DNA of 64,000 bases from an uncultured Kordia sp. (GCF_947496985.1 NZ_CANMEZ010000001.1:868001-932000), one strand, 5' to 3'; shown: positions 33,978 through 44,474, counted from the stretch's first letter. The notes: a model not told the origin generated them from the letters alone. A program made the numbers and translations.

Positions 33978-34683
33978 TGAAAGCAGTTTAGTTTAAAGCG
34001 AAAAAAACCTCGATAAATTTAGAATTACCGAGGGAAGAAAAACTAGTAAATAGGTTTGAGATGTATTTTCTTTTTCCCGAATATCTTTAAACAACTTTTC
34101 GGATGTTGTTATTTATTTTTCATAGCAATCTTTTCCCAATCCTTATTGTGTGTTTACAAGTAAAAAAAAGGGCAACAAAGACTTTAGCCTCGATCTCAAT
34201 AGCTTTGCTGCCACTTATTTTCAACTAATAAAAAACCGACTTAATTGAACTTCATTAGTTTTAAAATTTTTTATATCTCAAGAGATAATAAAATTTTGAT
34301 TTTAACTTAACTTGCTAATAAAACAGGCTATCTAGAAAATACCCTACCATTATTTTAAAAAAAAATAAAAAATTAGAAATTTAAATGTTAAAATTATCAA
34401 GAATTACTTGCTTAACTCCTGTTTTTACTAAGGATATGTAAGTTTTTAAAAAAATAAAAAATAATTTACTTTTTCTTCTAATTTCAACAATATCTTCTAA
34501 AAAAACTTGATGAAAACTTAAAATGCAACTGCTTTTTGAGTAAAATTTAATAGTTTCATCACACAAAACTCATCTAAAAAAAAAATCCTTAATTTTGGAG
34601 CAAACCAAAAAAACTCATCTTACCAACTTTTTTCACTAACCAGAAAAATGAAGACGAGCTCAAAACACTAATTATAAAAATTA
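33978..34683. other. 706-base AT-rich intergenic region
   Basis: Gap between the two sigma-factor loci. It contains a hairpin CCTCG-TAA / TTA-CGAGG at 34009-34033, an imperfect pair GGCAACAAAG / CTTTGCTGCC spanning 34171-34213, and a TAATTTTG -7 element at 34590-34597. A 61-codon minus-strand frame at 34381-34566 has no family resemblance and is not called as a gene. Whether the hairpins belong to an untranslated RNA cannot be judged by eye. Confidence 0.45.
34590..34597 (+). promoter_or_regulatory. TAnnTTTG -7 element before the FecI-like gene
   Basis: TAATTTTG fits the consensus exactly, 86 bases upstream of the ATG at 34684. It suggests housekeeping rather than ECF transcription of this sigma gene; no GCAACCTTT motif is found here. 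Confidence 0.45.
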
Positions 34684-35196
34684 ATGGCTACAGAGGAAAA
34701 ATCTGTTTGTGAATCAAAAAACTTTGAAACCATATTCAATGCCAACGCTGAAACGCTTCGTAATTTTATATATTACAAGTGTGGAAGTGAACAACAAGCA
34801 GAAGATATTGTTCAAGAAGCTTTCATAAAACTATGGAAAAATTGCGCAAAAGTAATATTTACCAAAGCAAAGTCGTTCTTGTACACGGTAGCCAATAATA
34901 CCTTCTTAAATGAAGTTGCGCACGAAAAAGTAGTTTTAAAATACAAACAACAAAACACAGGAAAAGTTTCCAACGAAACACCTGAATTCATTCTTAGAGA
35001 AAAAGAATTTCAAGAAAAACTACAACGCACCATCGCAAAGCTACCAGAAGGACAACGAGAAGTTTTTTTACTCAACAGAATTGATAAAAAAACATACAAA
35101 GAAATTGCAGAAATTATAGGACTTTCTGTAAAAGCAGTAGAAAAAAGAATGCACAAAGCGTTAGTAACGCTGAGAAAAGAAATAGGAAAAATATAA
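34684..35196 (+). CDS. FecI-type ECF sigma factor
   Basis: Protein of 170 residues. Region 2: LRNFIYYKCGSEQQAEDIVQ and EAFIKLWKN; region 4: LPEGQREVFLLNRIDKKTYK and EIAEIIGLSVKAVEKRMHKA, which is the LPxxQREVFxLxRxxxxxYxEIA form typical of Bacteroidota FecI-like factors. It is followed by a FecR-like anti-sigma gene (52 bases) and a FecA-like TonB receptor, so it most likely controls import of the receptor's substrate through a cell-surface signalling relay. Confidence 0.94.
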   Translation: MATEEKSVCESKNFETIFNANAETLRNFIYYKCGSEQQAEDIVQEAFIKLWKNCAKVIFTKAKSFLYTVANNTFLNEVAHEKVVLKYKQQNTGKVSNETPEFILREKEFQEKLQRTIAKLPEGQREVFLLNRIDKKTYKEIAEIIGLSVKAVEKRMHKALVTLRKEIGKI

Positions 35197-35248
35197 AAAA
35201 GGTAGGGTTTTCTTTGAGAAAACTGTTCTATTACTGAATCAAGTAGAA

Positions 35249-36166
35249 ATGATGGAAGATAAATATGACGATACATTTTTAGCAAAATGGCTAAGTGGTG
35301 ATATTTCGGAGGAGGAAAAAACTCGTTTTGAAACCACTACAGAGTATCAAGACTATATAAAAATCATAGAAGGCACAAACCAATTTGAAGCACCTTCTTT
35401 TGATAAGCAAAGTCTATTGTCTAAAATTAAAGACAAACAAGACAGAAAAGAAACAAAAAGAAGAAGGTTAGTTCCTTCTTGGATGTATGCAGCTGCCGCA
35501 GTAATATTGTTAGTAGTTGGATTTACATATGTATTTACTGCCGCAGGAGAAACATTTGAAACTGGTTACGGAAATCAAATGACAGTTGCGTTACCTGATG
35601 GATCAGAAGCAATTCTAAATGCAAAGTCAAGTATAACATTTGATAAAGAATTATGGGAAGATAACCGAACAGTTTCACTTACAGGAGAAGCGTATTTCAA
35701 AGTAAAAAAAGGAGAAAAATTTACGGTTTCTACAGATGCAGGAACGATAGAAGTGCTTGGAACACAATTCAATGTAAAAACTGCAGAAAACTTATTTGAA
35801 GTAAAATGTACAGAAGGAAAAGTAAGAGTTGAAACTTCAAACAGTGAAAAAGCAATCTTAACAGTAGGGAAAGCATTTTCTAAGTTAGAAGGAGAAACAA
35901 CGAATTGGGACTTCGATATAAAAGATGAAACATGGAGAGAAGGAGAAAGCAATTTCCGTGTAATCCCTTTAAAACATGTTATTACAGCTATTCAAAATCA
36001 ATACAACATAACAATCATACACGATAACATAGACACTACACAGCGCTTTACTGGGAGCTTTTCTCATAAAAATTTGAAACTTGCTTTGCGTACAGTCTTT
36101 GTTCCTATGGAAATTTCATATACTTTTAAGGACGAAAATACAGTTATCCTTAAAAAGGCGGAATAG
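35249..36166 (+). CDS. FecR-family anti-sigma/signal transducer
   Basis: Protein of 305 residues (a second ATG directly follows the first). The N-terminal cytoplasmic segment (LAKWLSGDISEEEKTRFE) is the sigma-binding part; one membrane helix lies at about residues 75-95 (WMYAAAAVILLVVGFTYVFT). The periplasmic part contains the FecR domain (YGNQMTVALPDGSEAILNAK, VSLTGEAYFKVKKG, TIEVLGTQFNVKT) and a C-terminal DUF4974/STN-like domain (NFRVIPLKHVITAIQNQYNI). It relays receptor occupancy to the sigma factor encoded 52 bases upstream; the receptor gene follows after 59 bases. Confidence 0.93.
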   Translation: MMEDKYDDTFLAKWLSGDISEEEKTRFETTTEYQDYIKIIEGTNQFEAPSFDKQSLLSKIKDKQDRKETKRRRLVPSWMYAAAAVILLVVGFTYVFTAAGETFETGYGNQMTVALPDGSEAILNAKSSITFDKELWEDNRTVSLTGEAYFKVKKGEKFTVSTDAGTIEVLGTQFNVKTAENLFEVKCTEGKVRVETSNSEKAILTVGKAFSKLEGETTNWDFDIKDETWREGESNFRVIPLKHVITAIQNQYNITIIHDNIDTTQRFTGSFSHKNLKLALRTVFVPMEISYTFKDENTVILKKAE

Positions 36167-36225
36167 CCCAACTTTTTTAATACAAAAGAAAGTCTTCGCC
36201 TATTATAGATTTACCATAGCGTAAT

Positions 36226-38826
36226 ATGAGAAGAATTATAAGTGTTGTTGTCTTATTCATCACAACTACATTGTTTGCACAAAACAATGTAGATCTCTCG
36301 TTTACAAATGAACCACTTCAAAACGTATTAACCACCATTGAAAAAGAATATGGTGTTAAATTCTCATATCGTGCAGATTTAGCAAAAGATAAAGTAATTA
36401 CGCTTACTCTTAAAAATGCTACTCTAAATACGGTTTTACAACGATTGCAAGCACAAGTTCCTATCGTTTTTGAAAAAGCAGATAAACGCTATTACATTAT
36501 TAGAAATAAAGAACAAGAAGGCAAAGTTCGAATATGCGGTATATTGGTTGATGCCCAAAATGAAATGCCTATCATAGATGCTTCTGTTGAAAACAAAACA
36601 CAATCCAAAGGAACATTTTCAAATTCAAACGGTTATTTTGAACTCTTCTTAACGAATCCAACGGATACCATAGAAGTTCGATATTTAGGATACAAACCAA
36701 AACAAGTTTTAGCAAAAGAATTAGAACAAAATCCGTGTGCAAAAATTCCTTTAATCGCAGAAAAATTTAGCTTAAAAGAAGTCCTAATCAGTAACTATAT
36801 CACTTCAGGAATCAACAAACAAAAAAATGGAGCCTTAACCATTTCTCCTTCAAAACTTGGAATACTTCCTGGGCTTACTGAGCCTGATGTATTACAAAGT
36901 ATTCAACTATTACCAGGTATTCAAAGCCCAAACGAAACTGCTTCAGGACTCTTCATTCGAGGAGGAACACCCGACCAAAACTTAATTCTTTGGGACGGAA
37001 TCAAAATGTATCATTCAGGTCACTTTTTTGGTTTAATATCTGCTTTCAATCCATATGTAATAGAAGAAGTATCTGTATATAAAAGTGGAACGGAAACACG
37101 TTATGGCGATCGAATTTCAGGAGTAATAGACATTCAAACTGATACCAAAGTTCCAGAAAAATTATCTGGCGGATTAGGGTTTAATATGACACATGTTGAT
37201 GCATACTTAAAAGTCCCTATTGGGAAAAAATTCGGAGTCATGGTATCAGCACGTAGAGCTTTTACAGATGCTTGGGAAACATTTACGTATGATAACTTTT
37301 CTGAACGTGTATTTCAAAATACAAAAATTACAAAAGGAACCGAAATCGCCGAAAATATATTCTCTGAGACAACAAACAGGTTCTTTTTTACAGATTACAC
37401 CGTAAAACTTATTGGAAACATTTCTGATAAAGACGAAATTATGCTTAGTAATTTAATGACGCAAAACGAACTCGATTTTGGCTCTAAAGTTGATTTTTTT
37501 GAAGAAACCTCACGTGATCAGTTAAGTATAAAAAACTCAGGCTTTAGCGGGTTTTGGAAACGTCAATGGAATGAAAAATTTTCACACGATCTAAACGTAT
37601 ACTATTCAAAATTTGATTTTGATTATTTAGGAAGATTTCAAGGAGATATGGTACAATTAGTAGAAGAAGATAGAAAGCAAAATACCATCAGAGATATTGG
37701 TTTTTCGTATGATACTTTTTGGAAAATCAGTGAAAAAAACGAAATCCAATCAGGATTTCAGTTCTCTTCCAATGATGTATCATATAGCTTTTCTGGATTT
37801 AGTGCTGATGAAGGTGGTGTAGATGCCTATGAATCAGCGGAAGAAAGTATCAACAATTCGTACGCATTATACACTTCATACAAATACAACAATAAGAAAA
37901 AACTAATTATCAATGCTGGATTGCGTGCTAACTATTTTAGTACCATTAGAACACTATTTTTAGAACCGCGAGTACACATTGAAAAAAGAATTGATAAAAA
38001 CTTTAGCACAACGCTTTCTGCCGAATTAAAACACCAAGCGGTAAGTCAAATCATAGAATTCAATACGGCAAACTTAGGTTTGGAAAACCAAGTATGGGCA
38101 ATTGCAAATGGTGATGATCTTCCAGTATTAAAAAGTCAGCAAATATCAGCAGGATTTCTATTCAATAAAAGTGGATGGCGTGTGAATTTAGATGGTTATT
38201 ACAAAAACATTAAAGGACTTACATCATTAAACAGAAGTTTTGGTAGTACAAGTGTTGTAGAAACGTTTACCAAAGGAAAAAGTAGAGTAATAGGTGTTGA
38301 TGTCTTGGTTGAAAAAAAGATTGATAACTATCAAACATGGATGGGCTATTCATACACAAATAACTCATTTGAATTTTCCCGAATCAACAATGGAGTTGCA
38401 TTTCCTGGAAACTACGATATAAAACACTATTTCCGTTGGGCACATTCGTATACGATGGGCAATTTTAAGTTTTCACTTGGCTGGAACTATCGTACCGGAA
38501 CACCATACACACCTGTAACGTCCGAAACACAATCAAACGGAGACTTATTTGTCTTTATAGGAGAAACGAATACAGTGCGCATCCCAGACTATCATCGCTT
38601 GGATTTTTCAGGTACTTATACGTTCGATTTCGATAAAAAGAACAGATGGAAAGGGAAAATAGGTTTTTCACTACTTAACATCTACAACCGTAAAAACTTG
38701 TTAGAACGTTTTTACGAAATCAGGCCTTTCATAAATGATAATAATGACGTGCAGTTTCGTTTGCAAACCGTTGATAATATTTCACTTGGCTTAACGCCGA
38801 ATTTAGTATTTAGAGTTGACTTTTAG
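36226..38826 (+). CDS. FecA-like TonB-dependent receptor with STN signalling domain
   Basis: Protein of 866 residues. Signal peptide to about residue 18 (LFITTTLFAQ), then an STN domain (VDLSFTNEPLQNVLTTIEKE, TLTLKNATLNTVLQRL; residues 20-90) that contacts the FecR protein, a carboxypeptidase-like domain (VRICGILVDAQNEMPIIDAS; about 100-185), a plug (PDVLQSIQLLPGIQSPNETA, LFIRGGTPDQNLILWDG) and a barrel ending LVFRVDF. The plug resembles that of the receptor at 25.8 kb. No DUF4249 gene follows. With the sigma and FecR genes it forms a complete surface-signalling uptake system; the substrate is unknown. Confidence 0.93.
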   Translation: MRRIISVVVLFITTTLFAQNNVDLSFTNEPLQNVLTTIEKEYGVKFSYRADLAKDKVITLTLKNATLNTVLQRLQAQVPIVFEKADKRYYIIRNKEQEGKVRICGILVDAQNEMPIIDASVENKTQSKGTFSNSNGYFELFLTNPTDTIEVRYLGYKPKQVLAKELEQNPCAKIPLIAEKFSLKEVLISNYITSGINKQKNGALTISPSKLGILPGLTEPDVLQSIQLLPGIQSPNETASGLFIRGGTPDQNLILWDGIKMYHSGHFFGLISAFNPYVIEEVSVYKSGTETRYGDRISGVIDIQTDTKVPEKLSGGLGFNMTHVDAYLKVPIGKKFGVMVSARRAFTDAWETFTYDNFSERVFQNTKITKGTEIAENIFSETTNRFFFTDYTVKLIGNISDKDEIMLSNLMTQNELDFGSKVDFFEETSRDQLSIKNSGFSGFWKRQWNEKFSHDLNVYYSKFDFDYLGRFQGDMVQLVEEDRKQNTIRDIGFSYDTFWKISEKNEIQSGFQFSSNDVSYSFSGFSADEGGVDAYESAEESINNSYALYTSYKYNNKKKLIINAGLRANYFSTIRTLFLEPRVHIEKRIDKNFSTTLSAELKHQAVSQIIEFNTANLGLENQVWAIANGDDLPVLKSQQISAGFLFNKSGWRVNLDGYYKNIKGLTSLNRSFGSTSVVETFTKGKSRVIGVDVLVEKKIDNYQTWMGYSYTNNSFEFSRINNGVAFPGNYDIKHYFRWAHSYTMGNFKFSLGWNYRTGTPYTPVTSETQSNGDLFVFIGETNTVRIPDYHRLDFSGTYTFDFDKKNRWKGKIGFSLLNIYNRKNLLERFYEIRPFINDNNDVQFRLQTVDNISLGLTPNLVFRVDF

Positions 38827-38916
38827 TTAATGAAACAGGCTATTGAAAAGTAGAATTAATTCCGTTGTAGAATGGAATTTATAAAACTTTAAGAAAAAAG
38901 AATCAAGCTAAAAAGT

Positions 38917-40077
38917 CTACAAAGGCTGATCTTTTCTATGCAACAATCGCGTCAGCTTAATAGACAAATCAGTTAAAACAATTTTGGCATTTCCATTACG
39001 TTCTATATGATAAATAGCATCTTGCAATTCCTTAGAAATGTCCAGAATATTATTTCCATGTACAAAAGGTGCAAACTTCTCTAAAAAGAATCCTTTGGTA
39101 TGTGGTTCAAAAAAAACTAAATCGGTTGCTGTATAATTTTGTAATAAGGCTTGTCTAAAAAGATTTAAACAAAAACCTAAAAACTTCTTTTGAGTTTCAC
39201 GTCCAGTTTTTGCAATCTCTTCGCTCCAAGAAATCAAATCGCGAACCGCTGTTTTATTTCCTTTGGCTTTAAAAGCAGAACGAACCCACGAAACAAACCA
39301 AGTTTCAAACTGTAAATCTTCGGAATCCTGATTCACTAAATCAACCGCTTTATTATAATTTCCATTCGATTGGTGTGCAATTTTAGTGGCTTCAGCTTCC
39401 GATACATTTAACTTTTCCATCAAAGATTCCTTAATAGCTAGTTCGCCCAAAGGAGGGAAATGCAATATCTGACAACGAGAACGAATCGTATTAATAATCT
39501 GTTCTTCGTCTTCGGCAATCAAAATAAATAAAGTCTGATTTGGTGGTTCTTCAATTAGCTTTAATAACTTATTGGCTGCGGCTGTATTCATGCGTTCAGC
39601 CATCCAAATAATCATTACTTTATAACCTCCTTCATAGGATTTTAACGCTAAAGATTTTACAATATCCAACGCTTCGTCAACTCCAATCTGACCTTGCTTA
39701 TTATCAATTCCAAGTAACTTGTACCAATCAAACAGATTTCCATATGGTTGTTCTTGAATAAACTCGCGCCATTCTTCCAAAAAGTGTTTTGATACAGGAT
39801 GACTTTTCACTTTATGATTTCCAGCTACGGGAAAAGCAAAATGCATATCGGGATGTGAAATATTATTAAATTTCAAATTACACGATTCGTTTCCTCCAGT
39901 ATTTTCTCCTTCTGTATTTTGACACAACACATACTGTGCATAAGCAACTGCCATGGAAAGTGTTCCACAACCTTCTGGACCTACAAAAAGTTGCGCATGC
40001 GGAATGCGTCCACGATCTGCACTAAGCGTGAGATGTTTTTTAATATGAGTTAAGCCTAAAATATCTTGGAAAAGCAT
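38917..40077 (-). CDS. holB: DNA polymerase III subunit delta prime
   Basis: Clamp-loader subunit of 386 residues. It has the AAA+ layout: FQDILGLTHIKKHLTLSADR, a Walker A-like GPEGCGTL at residues 33-40, a degenerate zinc module with cysteines around residues 52-66, EEPPNQTLFILIAEDEEQI (sensor region) and TIRSRCQILHF (the S-R-C arginine-finger motif conserved in delta prime). The P-loop has Thr where the catalytic Lys would be, so it should not hydrolyse ATP, as in E. coli delta prime. Single gene between a TonB receptor and the divergent DUF2652 gene. Confidence 0.92.
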   Translation of the reverse strand: MLFQDILGLTHIKKHLTLSADRGRIPHAQLFVGPEGCGTLSMAVAYAQYVLCQNTEGENTGGNESCNLKFNNISHPDMHFAFPVAGNHKVKSHPVSKHFLEEWREFIQEQPYGNLFDWYKLLGIDNKQGQIGVDEALDIVKSLALKSYEGGYKVMIIWMAERMNTAAANKLLKLIEEPPNQTLFILIAEDEEQIINTIRSRCQILHFPPLGELAIKESLMEKLNVSEAEATKIAHQSNGNYNKAVDLVNQDSEDLQFETWFVSWVRSAFKAKGNKTAVRDLISWSEEIAKTGRETQKKFLGFCLNLFRQALLQNYTATDLVFFEPHTKGFFLEKFAPFVHGNNILDISKELQDAIYHIERNGNAKIVLTDLSIKLTRLLHRKDQPL

Positions 40078-40285
40078 GTCGCAAATATAGTTGGAACAGT
40101 TGAATTTTGCACTATCATTTGTTGAGGTTTTCCATAAGTAGAAGATGTGGTTTTACGTAAATAAAGGTAAATTTAGTACGATGAGATATTAAATACTGTC
40201 GAGATATCTTTCAAAAGGAATTACAAAAAATTACGACAAAGGAAGTATCTTTACAGTAACACGATCAAAAACTATAAAAAACAAC

Positions 40286-41353
40286 ATGGCGGAAAAAGCG
40301 CTTCTTTTCATTCCTGATATTTCCGGATTTACCGAATTTGTACAGCATACGGCAATTCAACACAGTCGCCATATTATTTCGGAGCTCTTAGAATTATTAA
40401 TAGATAATAATATTTCAGGATTACAATTGGCAGAAATAGAGGGTGATGCATTGTTTTTTTATAAAGTAGGAGAAATAGACCTTAATGAAATAAGAGCACA
40501 AGTAAAACGCATGTACATAGCGTTTCATACTTATCTAAAACGGTATGAATACGAAAAAATTTGTCAATGTGGCGCTTGTTCATCTGTATATAACCTTTCA
40601 TTAAAATTTATTGTGCATTATGGCGAAATCGAATTTATCTCTATAAAAGATTCAAACAAACCATATGGGCCAAACGTGATAAAAGTGCATCGTTTACTCA
40701 AAAATAATGTACCAATTACTGAATATGCATTATTTACACAAGAAGTAGATGAGGAAAATATTCCAAAAGTCACACATCAATTACAAGCTAATTATGACTT
40801 TGGTCAGATTAACTACGCGTACGAATCACTTTCTGACTATAAAAATGAACTTCCTGAAATTTTACCGATTCCAGATAATGTACCCAAACACAACTTATAT
40901 AGTGAAGAAGCAAGCATTAACTTACCCATCTTAGAACTCTATGAAATCATTAGCAATTTTGACTATCGCTTGTTGTGGGCAAAAGGAATTGATAAAGTAG
41001 AATACGAAAAAAATCGTGTCAATAGAGTTGGAGACAAACACAAATGTCTCATTGATAAAAAAGCTGTCAATCCGACAACGGTAACTAAAAAAGCAAAAAC
41101 AAATCAATTGGTCTATGGTGAATCGACTACGGAAGTTCCTTTCACAAAAAAATTAAATGTATATTATGTATTAGAACCTGTAAATGAACAAGAAACACGA
41201 CTCAGAATAGAAGTATTTGTCGATTTTAAGCCATTTGGTATCTTACTAAAACGTTTGATGAAAAAAAACTTCAAAAAAGTCGTTCCCGAAAATATAAAAG
41301 AACTTATATTGCTTGCTGATTCAGGATTTAAAACAACAATAATCGAAAAATAA
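40286..41353 (+). CDS. DUF2652-like protein (cyclase-fold domain plus SRPBCC-like domain)
   Basis: Protein of 355 residues. The N-terminal half begins [20 protein letters not shown] and continues with [18 protein letters not shown], which is the nucleotide-cyclase-like fold of DUF2652: I-P-D-I-S-G-F and E-G-D-A echo the metal-binding motifs of class III cyclases. A CQCGAC cysteine cluster (about residues 94-99) may bind metal. The C-terminal half ([22 protein letters not shown] to the end) resembles an SRPBCC/START lipid-binding domain. Activity is unknown. pgk begins 7 bases after the stop, so they are likely cotranscribed. Confidence 0.85.
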   Translation: MAEKALLFIPDISGFTEFVQHTAIQHSRHIISELLELLIDNNISGLQLAEIEGDALFFYKVGEIDLNEIRAQVKRMYIAFHTYLKRYEYEKICQCGACSSVYNLSLKFIVHYGEIEFISIKDSNKPYGPNVIKVHRLLKNNVPITEYALFTQEVDEENIPKVTHQLQANYDFGQINYAYESLSDYKNELPEILPIPDNVPKHNLYSEEASINLPILELYEIISNFDYRLLWAKGIDKVEYEKNRVNRVGDKHKCLIDKKAVNPTTVTKKAKTNQLVYGESTTEVPFTKKLNVYYVLEPVNEQETRLRIEVFVDFKPFGILLKRLMKKNFKKVVPENIKELILLADSGFKTTIIEK

Positions 41354-41360
41354 AATACTT

Positions 41361-42548
41361 GTGAAAACGCTAAACGATTTTAACTTTAAAGATAAAAAAG
41401 CACTCATTCGTGTAGATTTTAACGTACCACTAAACGATCAGTTTGAAGTAACTGATGATACGCGTATTCGTGCTGCAAAACCAACAATCATCAAAGTATT
41501 AGAAGATGGTGGAAGTTGTGTATTAATGTCGCATTTAGGACGACCAAAAGGATTTCAAGAAGAACACTCGTTACGTCATATAGTAGAAGCAGTTTCTCAA
41601 ATCATTGGTGTACAAGTAAAATTTGCAGGAAACTGTATTGGCGAAGAAGCTGAAAAAGCAGTTGCAGGTTTGGAAGAAGGAGAAGTATTATTACTCGAAA
41701 ATTTACGTTTTCACGAAGAAGAAAAAGGAGGAGATAAAGTCTTTGCAGGGAAACTTGCTAAGCTGGGAGATATCTATGTAAATGATGCCTTTGGAACGGC
41801 ACACAGAGCGCATGCATCTACAGCAGTAATCGCACAAAACTTTACAGACAAAAAATGTTTTGGGTTATTATTAGCAAAAGAAATAGAAAGTATAGCCAAA
41901 GTAATGGAAACTGGAGAAAAGCCTGTAACAGCTGTACTAGGAGGCGCAAAAGTATCTTCAAAAATCACAATTATTGATAACATTTTAGATAAAATAGATC
42001 ACTTAATTGTTGGTGGAGGAATGACATTCACGTTCATCAAAGCACAAGGCGGAAGCATTGGAAATTCATTAGTAGAAGATGACAAACTAGAATTGGCGAA
42101 AGAAATAATGAAACAAGCCGAAGCTAAAAATGTGACCATTCATTTACCTGTAGATTCTGTCATTGCAGATGCGTTTGCAAATGATGCAACTACGAAAGTA
42201 GTAGATGTGACTCAAATTCCTGATGGATGGATGGGATTAGATGCTGGACCAGCTACACAAGCTAAATTTGCTGAGGTAATTGCGCAATCGAAAACAATTC
42301 TTTGGAATGGACCATTAGGTGTGTTTGAAATGCCAAACTTTGCCAAAGGAACTATTGCGTTAGGACATGCAATTGCTGATGCAACCAAAAATGGAGCCTT
42401 TTCACTTGTTGGAGGAGGAGATTCTGTAGCAGCTGTAAAACAATTCGGTTTTGAACCAAAAGTAAGTTATGTTAGTACTGGAGGAGGAGCAATGTTAGAA
42501 AGCCTAGAAGGAAAAACATTACCAGGTATTGCAGCTATTTTAGCGTAA
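41361..42548 (+). CDS. pgk: phosphoglycerate kinase
   Basis: Glycolytic enzyme of 395 residues transferring phosphate from 1,3-bisphosphoglycerate to ADP. It starts at GTG. Signature segments: [13 protein letters not shown] (substrate site), [49 protein letters not shown], and the nucleotide-binding WNGPLGVFE and [12 protein letters not shown] with GGGAMLE. All catalytic elements are present and length is standard. It follows the DUF2652 gene after 7 bases and is closed by a terminator. Confidence 0.98.
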   Translation: MKTLNDFNFKDKKALIRVDFNVPLNDQFEVTDDTRIRAAKPTIIKVLEDGGSCVLMSHLGRPKGFQEEHSLRHIVEAVSQIIGVQVKFAGNCIGEEAEKAVAGLEEGEVLLLENLRFHEEEKGGDKVFAGKLAKLGDIYVNDAFGTAHRAHASTAVIAQNFTDKKCFGLLLAKEIESIAKVMETGEKPVTAVLGGAKVSSKITIIDNILDKIDHLIVGGGMTFTFIKAQGGSIGNSLVEDDKLELAKEIMKQAEAKNVTIHLPVDSVIADAFANDATTKVVDVTQIPDGWMGLDAGPATQAKFAEVIAQSKTILWNGPLGVFEMPNFAKGTIALGHAIADATKNGAFSLVGGGDSVAAVKQFGFEPKVSYVSTGGGAMLESLEGKTLPGIAAILA

Positions 42549-42672
42549 AACTCTTTTGATTCGTTTTGTGTTAAGACAAAAATGAACGCTATTTAAAGCT
42601 TACTATCTAGTAGTTCTATGAAATTCCACAGGAAAGATTAACAAGTTAATTGATTCGAAAATAGATATAAAC

Positions 42673-42703
42673 AAAAGTCTAATTCTAGTAGTTAGACTTT
42701 TTT
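42673..42703 (+). terminator. terminator after pgk
   Basis: Stem AAAAGTCTAA / TTAGACTTTT with a nine-base loop and a T run, 124 bases after the pgk stop codon. Confidence 0.82.
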
Positions 42704-42805
42704 AGTATGCGGGAATTTCAAAATCCGAAGAAAAAACACGAATTTAGCAGCAATCACGTTTCTATATAAGAAACACGTATAAAACGATAAAACGCCATAC
42801 AATAG

Positions 42806-44449
42806 ATGAAATACCTATTCAGCATCGTATTCTTATGTTTAGCTTCTGTGGGAAATGCCCAAGAAGATAAAAAAAAGCCTGCAAAAGAAAAGCCTGCATT
42901 CAAAATAATAAAAGACACAATCATTCTTGACGGAAAAAAAACCGTTATGACTGATACAATATATTTCGATACCAAAAACGAAATCAAACGTACTGCAAGT
43001 GAAATTCTTCCAGAAATGGATAGCACAACTATAATGCTTGACGGAAGAAAGGAATTAACAAAAATTGAAGAAAAATACGAGTTACAAGACAACAAATTTG
43101 CCGCTAAAATAGATAGTCTTTGGTTGCGCGAACTTGGTGGTGCAGACTTATTTGATACCATTCATAAAGAAATATCAGAACTCAAATACGATCCTGTTGT
43201 CTATCAAGAATTACCAACAGATACGCTCAAAGCACGTTTAGAAAGACTGAACGCAAAAACACCGTTCAATATCGAATACAATCCTTCATTAGAAAGTGTA
43301 ATACGTAGGTTTTTAAAACGAAGAAAAAAATCAATGGAACGCTTAATGAAAGTAAGTCAGTACTACTTTCCAATGTTTGAGCAAGAACTTGATAATTACG
43401 ATATTCCTTTAGAAGTAAAATATTTAGCTATTGTAGAATCAGCGTTAAATCCAAGAGCACGCTCACGTGTAGGTGCTACAGGTTTATGGCAATTTATGTA
43501 CAGAACAGGAAAAGAATACGATTTAAATGTAAGTTCATATGTTGACGAACGCAGTGATCCTGAAAAATCAACTAAAGCAGCTTGTAAATACTTAGCTAGT
43601 CTGTACAGAATATTTGGCGATTGGGATTTAGCGTTGGCAGCTTACAATTCAGGCCCTGGAAATGTTTCAAAAGCGATTAGACGCTCAGGCGGATATGAAA
43701 ACTACTGGAATATTCGTAAAAACTTACCACGTGAAACGGCTGGCTACTTACCAGCATTCTTAGCAACTATGTATATTTTTGAATATGCAGACGAACACGG
43801 TTTTCAGGTAGAAAAAATAGAAGTACCACACTTTGCTACAGACACAATTCGTGTAAAAGAAATACTCACATTCGATCAAATATCAGAAGTACTAAACGTA
43901 AAAGTTGAAGACTTGCAATTCTTCAATCCTTCCTATAAATTAGATATCATTCCAAATGTAAAAGGGAGAAACTATTCCTTGCGTTTGCCTGTACAAGAAG
44001 TCGGAAAGTTTGTAAACAATGAAGAAGCTATTTACGCCTTAGCGAAAGAAGAATTAGCGAAACGCGAAAAACCATTACCACAACTATTTGAAATGGACAA
44101 ACGTACACGCTATCGTGTAAAAAGTGGTGACTATTTAGGTAAAATAGCACGACGTTTTGGTGTACGTGTAAGTGACTTAAAACGATGGAATGGACTCCGA
44201 TCAAACAGATTACGAATTGGACAACGTTTAACAGTATACCCTAAAAAACCAGGATTTGCTGTAAAAAAATCAAACAAGAAGAAAAAAAATACTGGAATAG
44301 GAAAAACCTATGTAGTCAAGTCTGGCGACTCTTTGTGGAGTATTGCACAAAAATTTCCAGGAGTTTCTGTAAAGAATATTAAAAAATGGAATGATATTAG
44401 TGGTAACAAGCTAAAACCAGGAATGACCTTGCAGGTTTCTAAAAAATAA
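42806..44449 (+). CDS. MltD-like lytic transglycosylase with two LysM domains
   Basis: Exported murein hydrolase of 547 residues: signal peptide MKYLFSIVFLCLASVGNAQ, then an SLT domain with catalytic Glu 211 (YLAIVESALNPRARS), GATGLWQFM, and LALAAYNSGPGNVSKAI. Two LysM repeats follow: YRVKSGDYLGKIARRFGV (about residues 433-475) and YVVKSGDSLWSIAQKFPGV (about 500-547), which bind the glycan strands. It cleaves peptidoglycan to 1,6-anhydro products in the periplasm. A second gene, for a DUF4837 lipoprotein, starts 25 bases downstream and probably shares the transcript. Confidence 0.94.
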   Translation: MKYLFSIVFLCLASVGNAQEDKKKPAKEKPAFKIIKDTIILDGKKTVMTDTIYFDTKNEIKRTASEILPEMDSTTIMLDGRKELTKIEEKYELQDNKFAAKIDSLWLRELGGADLFDTIHKEISELKYDPVVYQELPTDTLKARLERLNAKTPFNIEYNPSLESVIRRFLKRRKKSMERLMKVSQYYFPMFEQELDNYDIPLEVKYLAIVESALNPRARSRVGATGLWQFMYRTGKEYDLNVSSYVDERSDPEKSTKAACKYLASLYRIFGDWDLALAAYNSGPGNVSKAIRRSGGYENYWNIRKNLPRETAGYLPAFLATMYIFEYADEHGFQVEKIEVPHFATDTIRVKEILTFDQISEVLNVKVEDLQFFNPSYKLDIIPNVKGRNYSLRLPVQEVGKFVNNEEAIYALAKEELAKREKPLPQLFEMDKRTRYRVKSGDYLGKIARRFGVRVSDLKRWNGLRSNRLRIGQRLTVYPKKPGFAVKKSNKKKKNTGIGKTYVVKSGDSLWSIAQKFPGVSVKNIKKWNDISGNKLKPGMTLQVSKK

Positions 44450-44474
44450 AAAGAACTCATAAAAACAAAACCTC

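Noticed and set aside
34381-34566. 61-codon minus-strand open frame in the 706-base gap
   Set aside because: AT-rich, no motif, signal peptide or family resemblance, and no supporting promoter; likely a chance frame.
37509-37520. CTCACGTGATC in the FecA-like receptor gene
   Set aside because: Contains the CACGTG core but neither flank matches the parS arms.
43720-43737. CCACGTGAAAC resembling half of a parS site inside the LysM transglycosylase gene
   Set aside because: Only the central hexamer and right arm fit; the left arm has several mismatches to TGTTnCACGTGnAACA, and the site is coding sequence.
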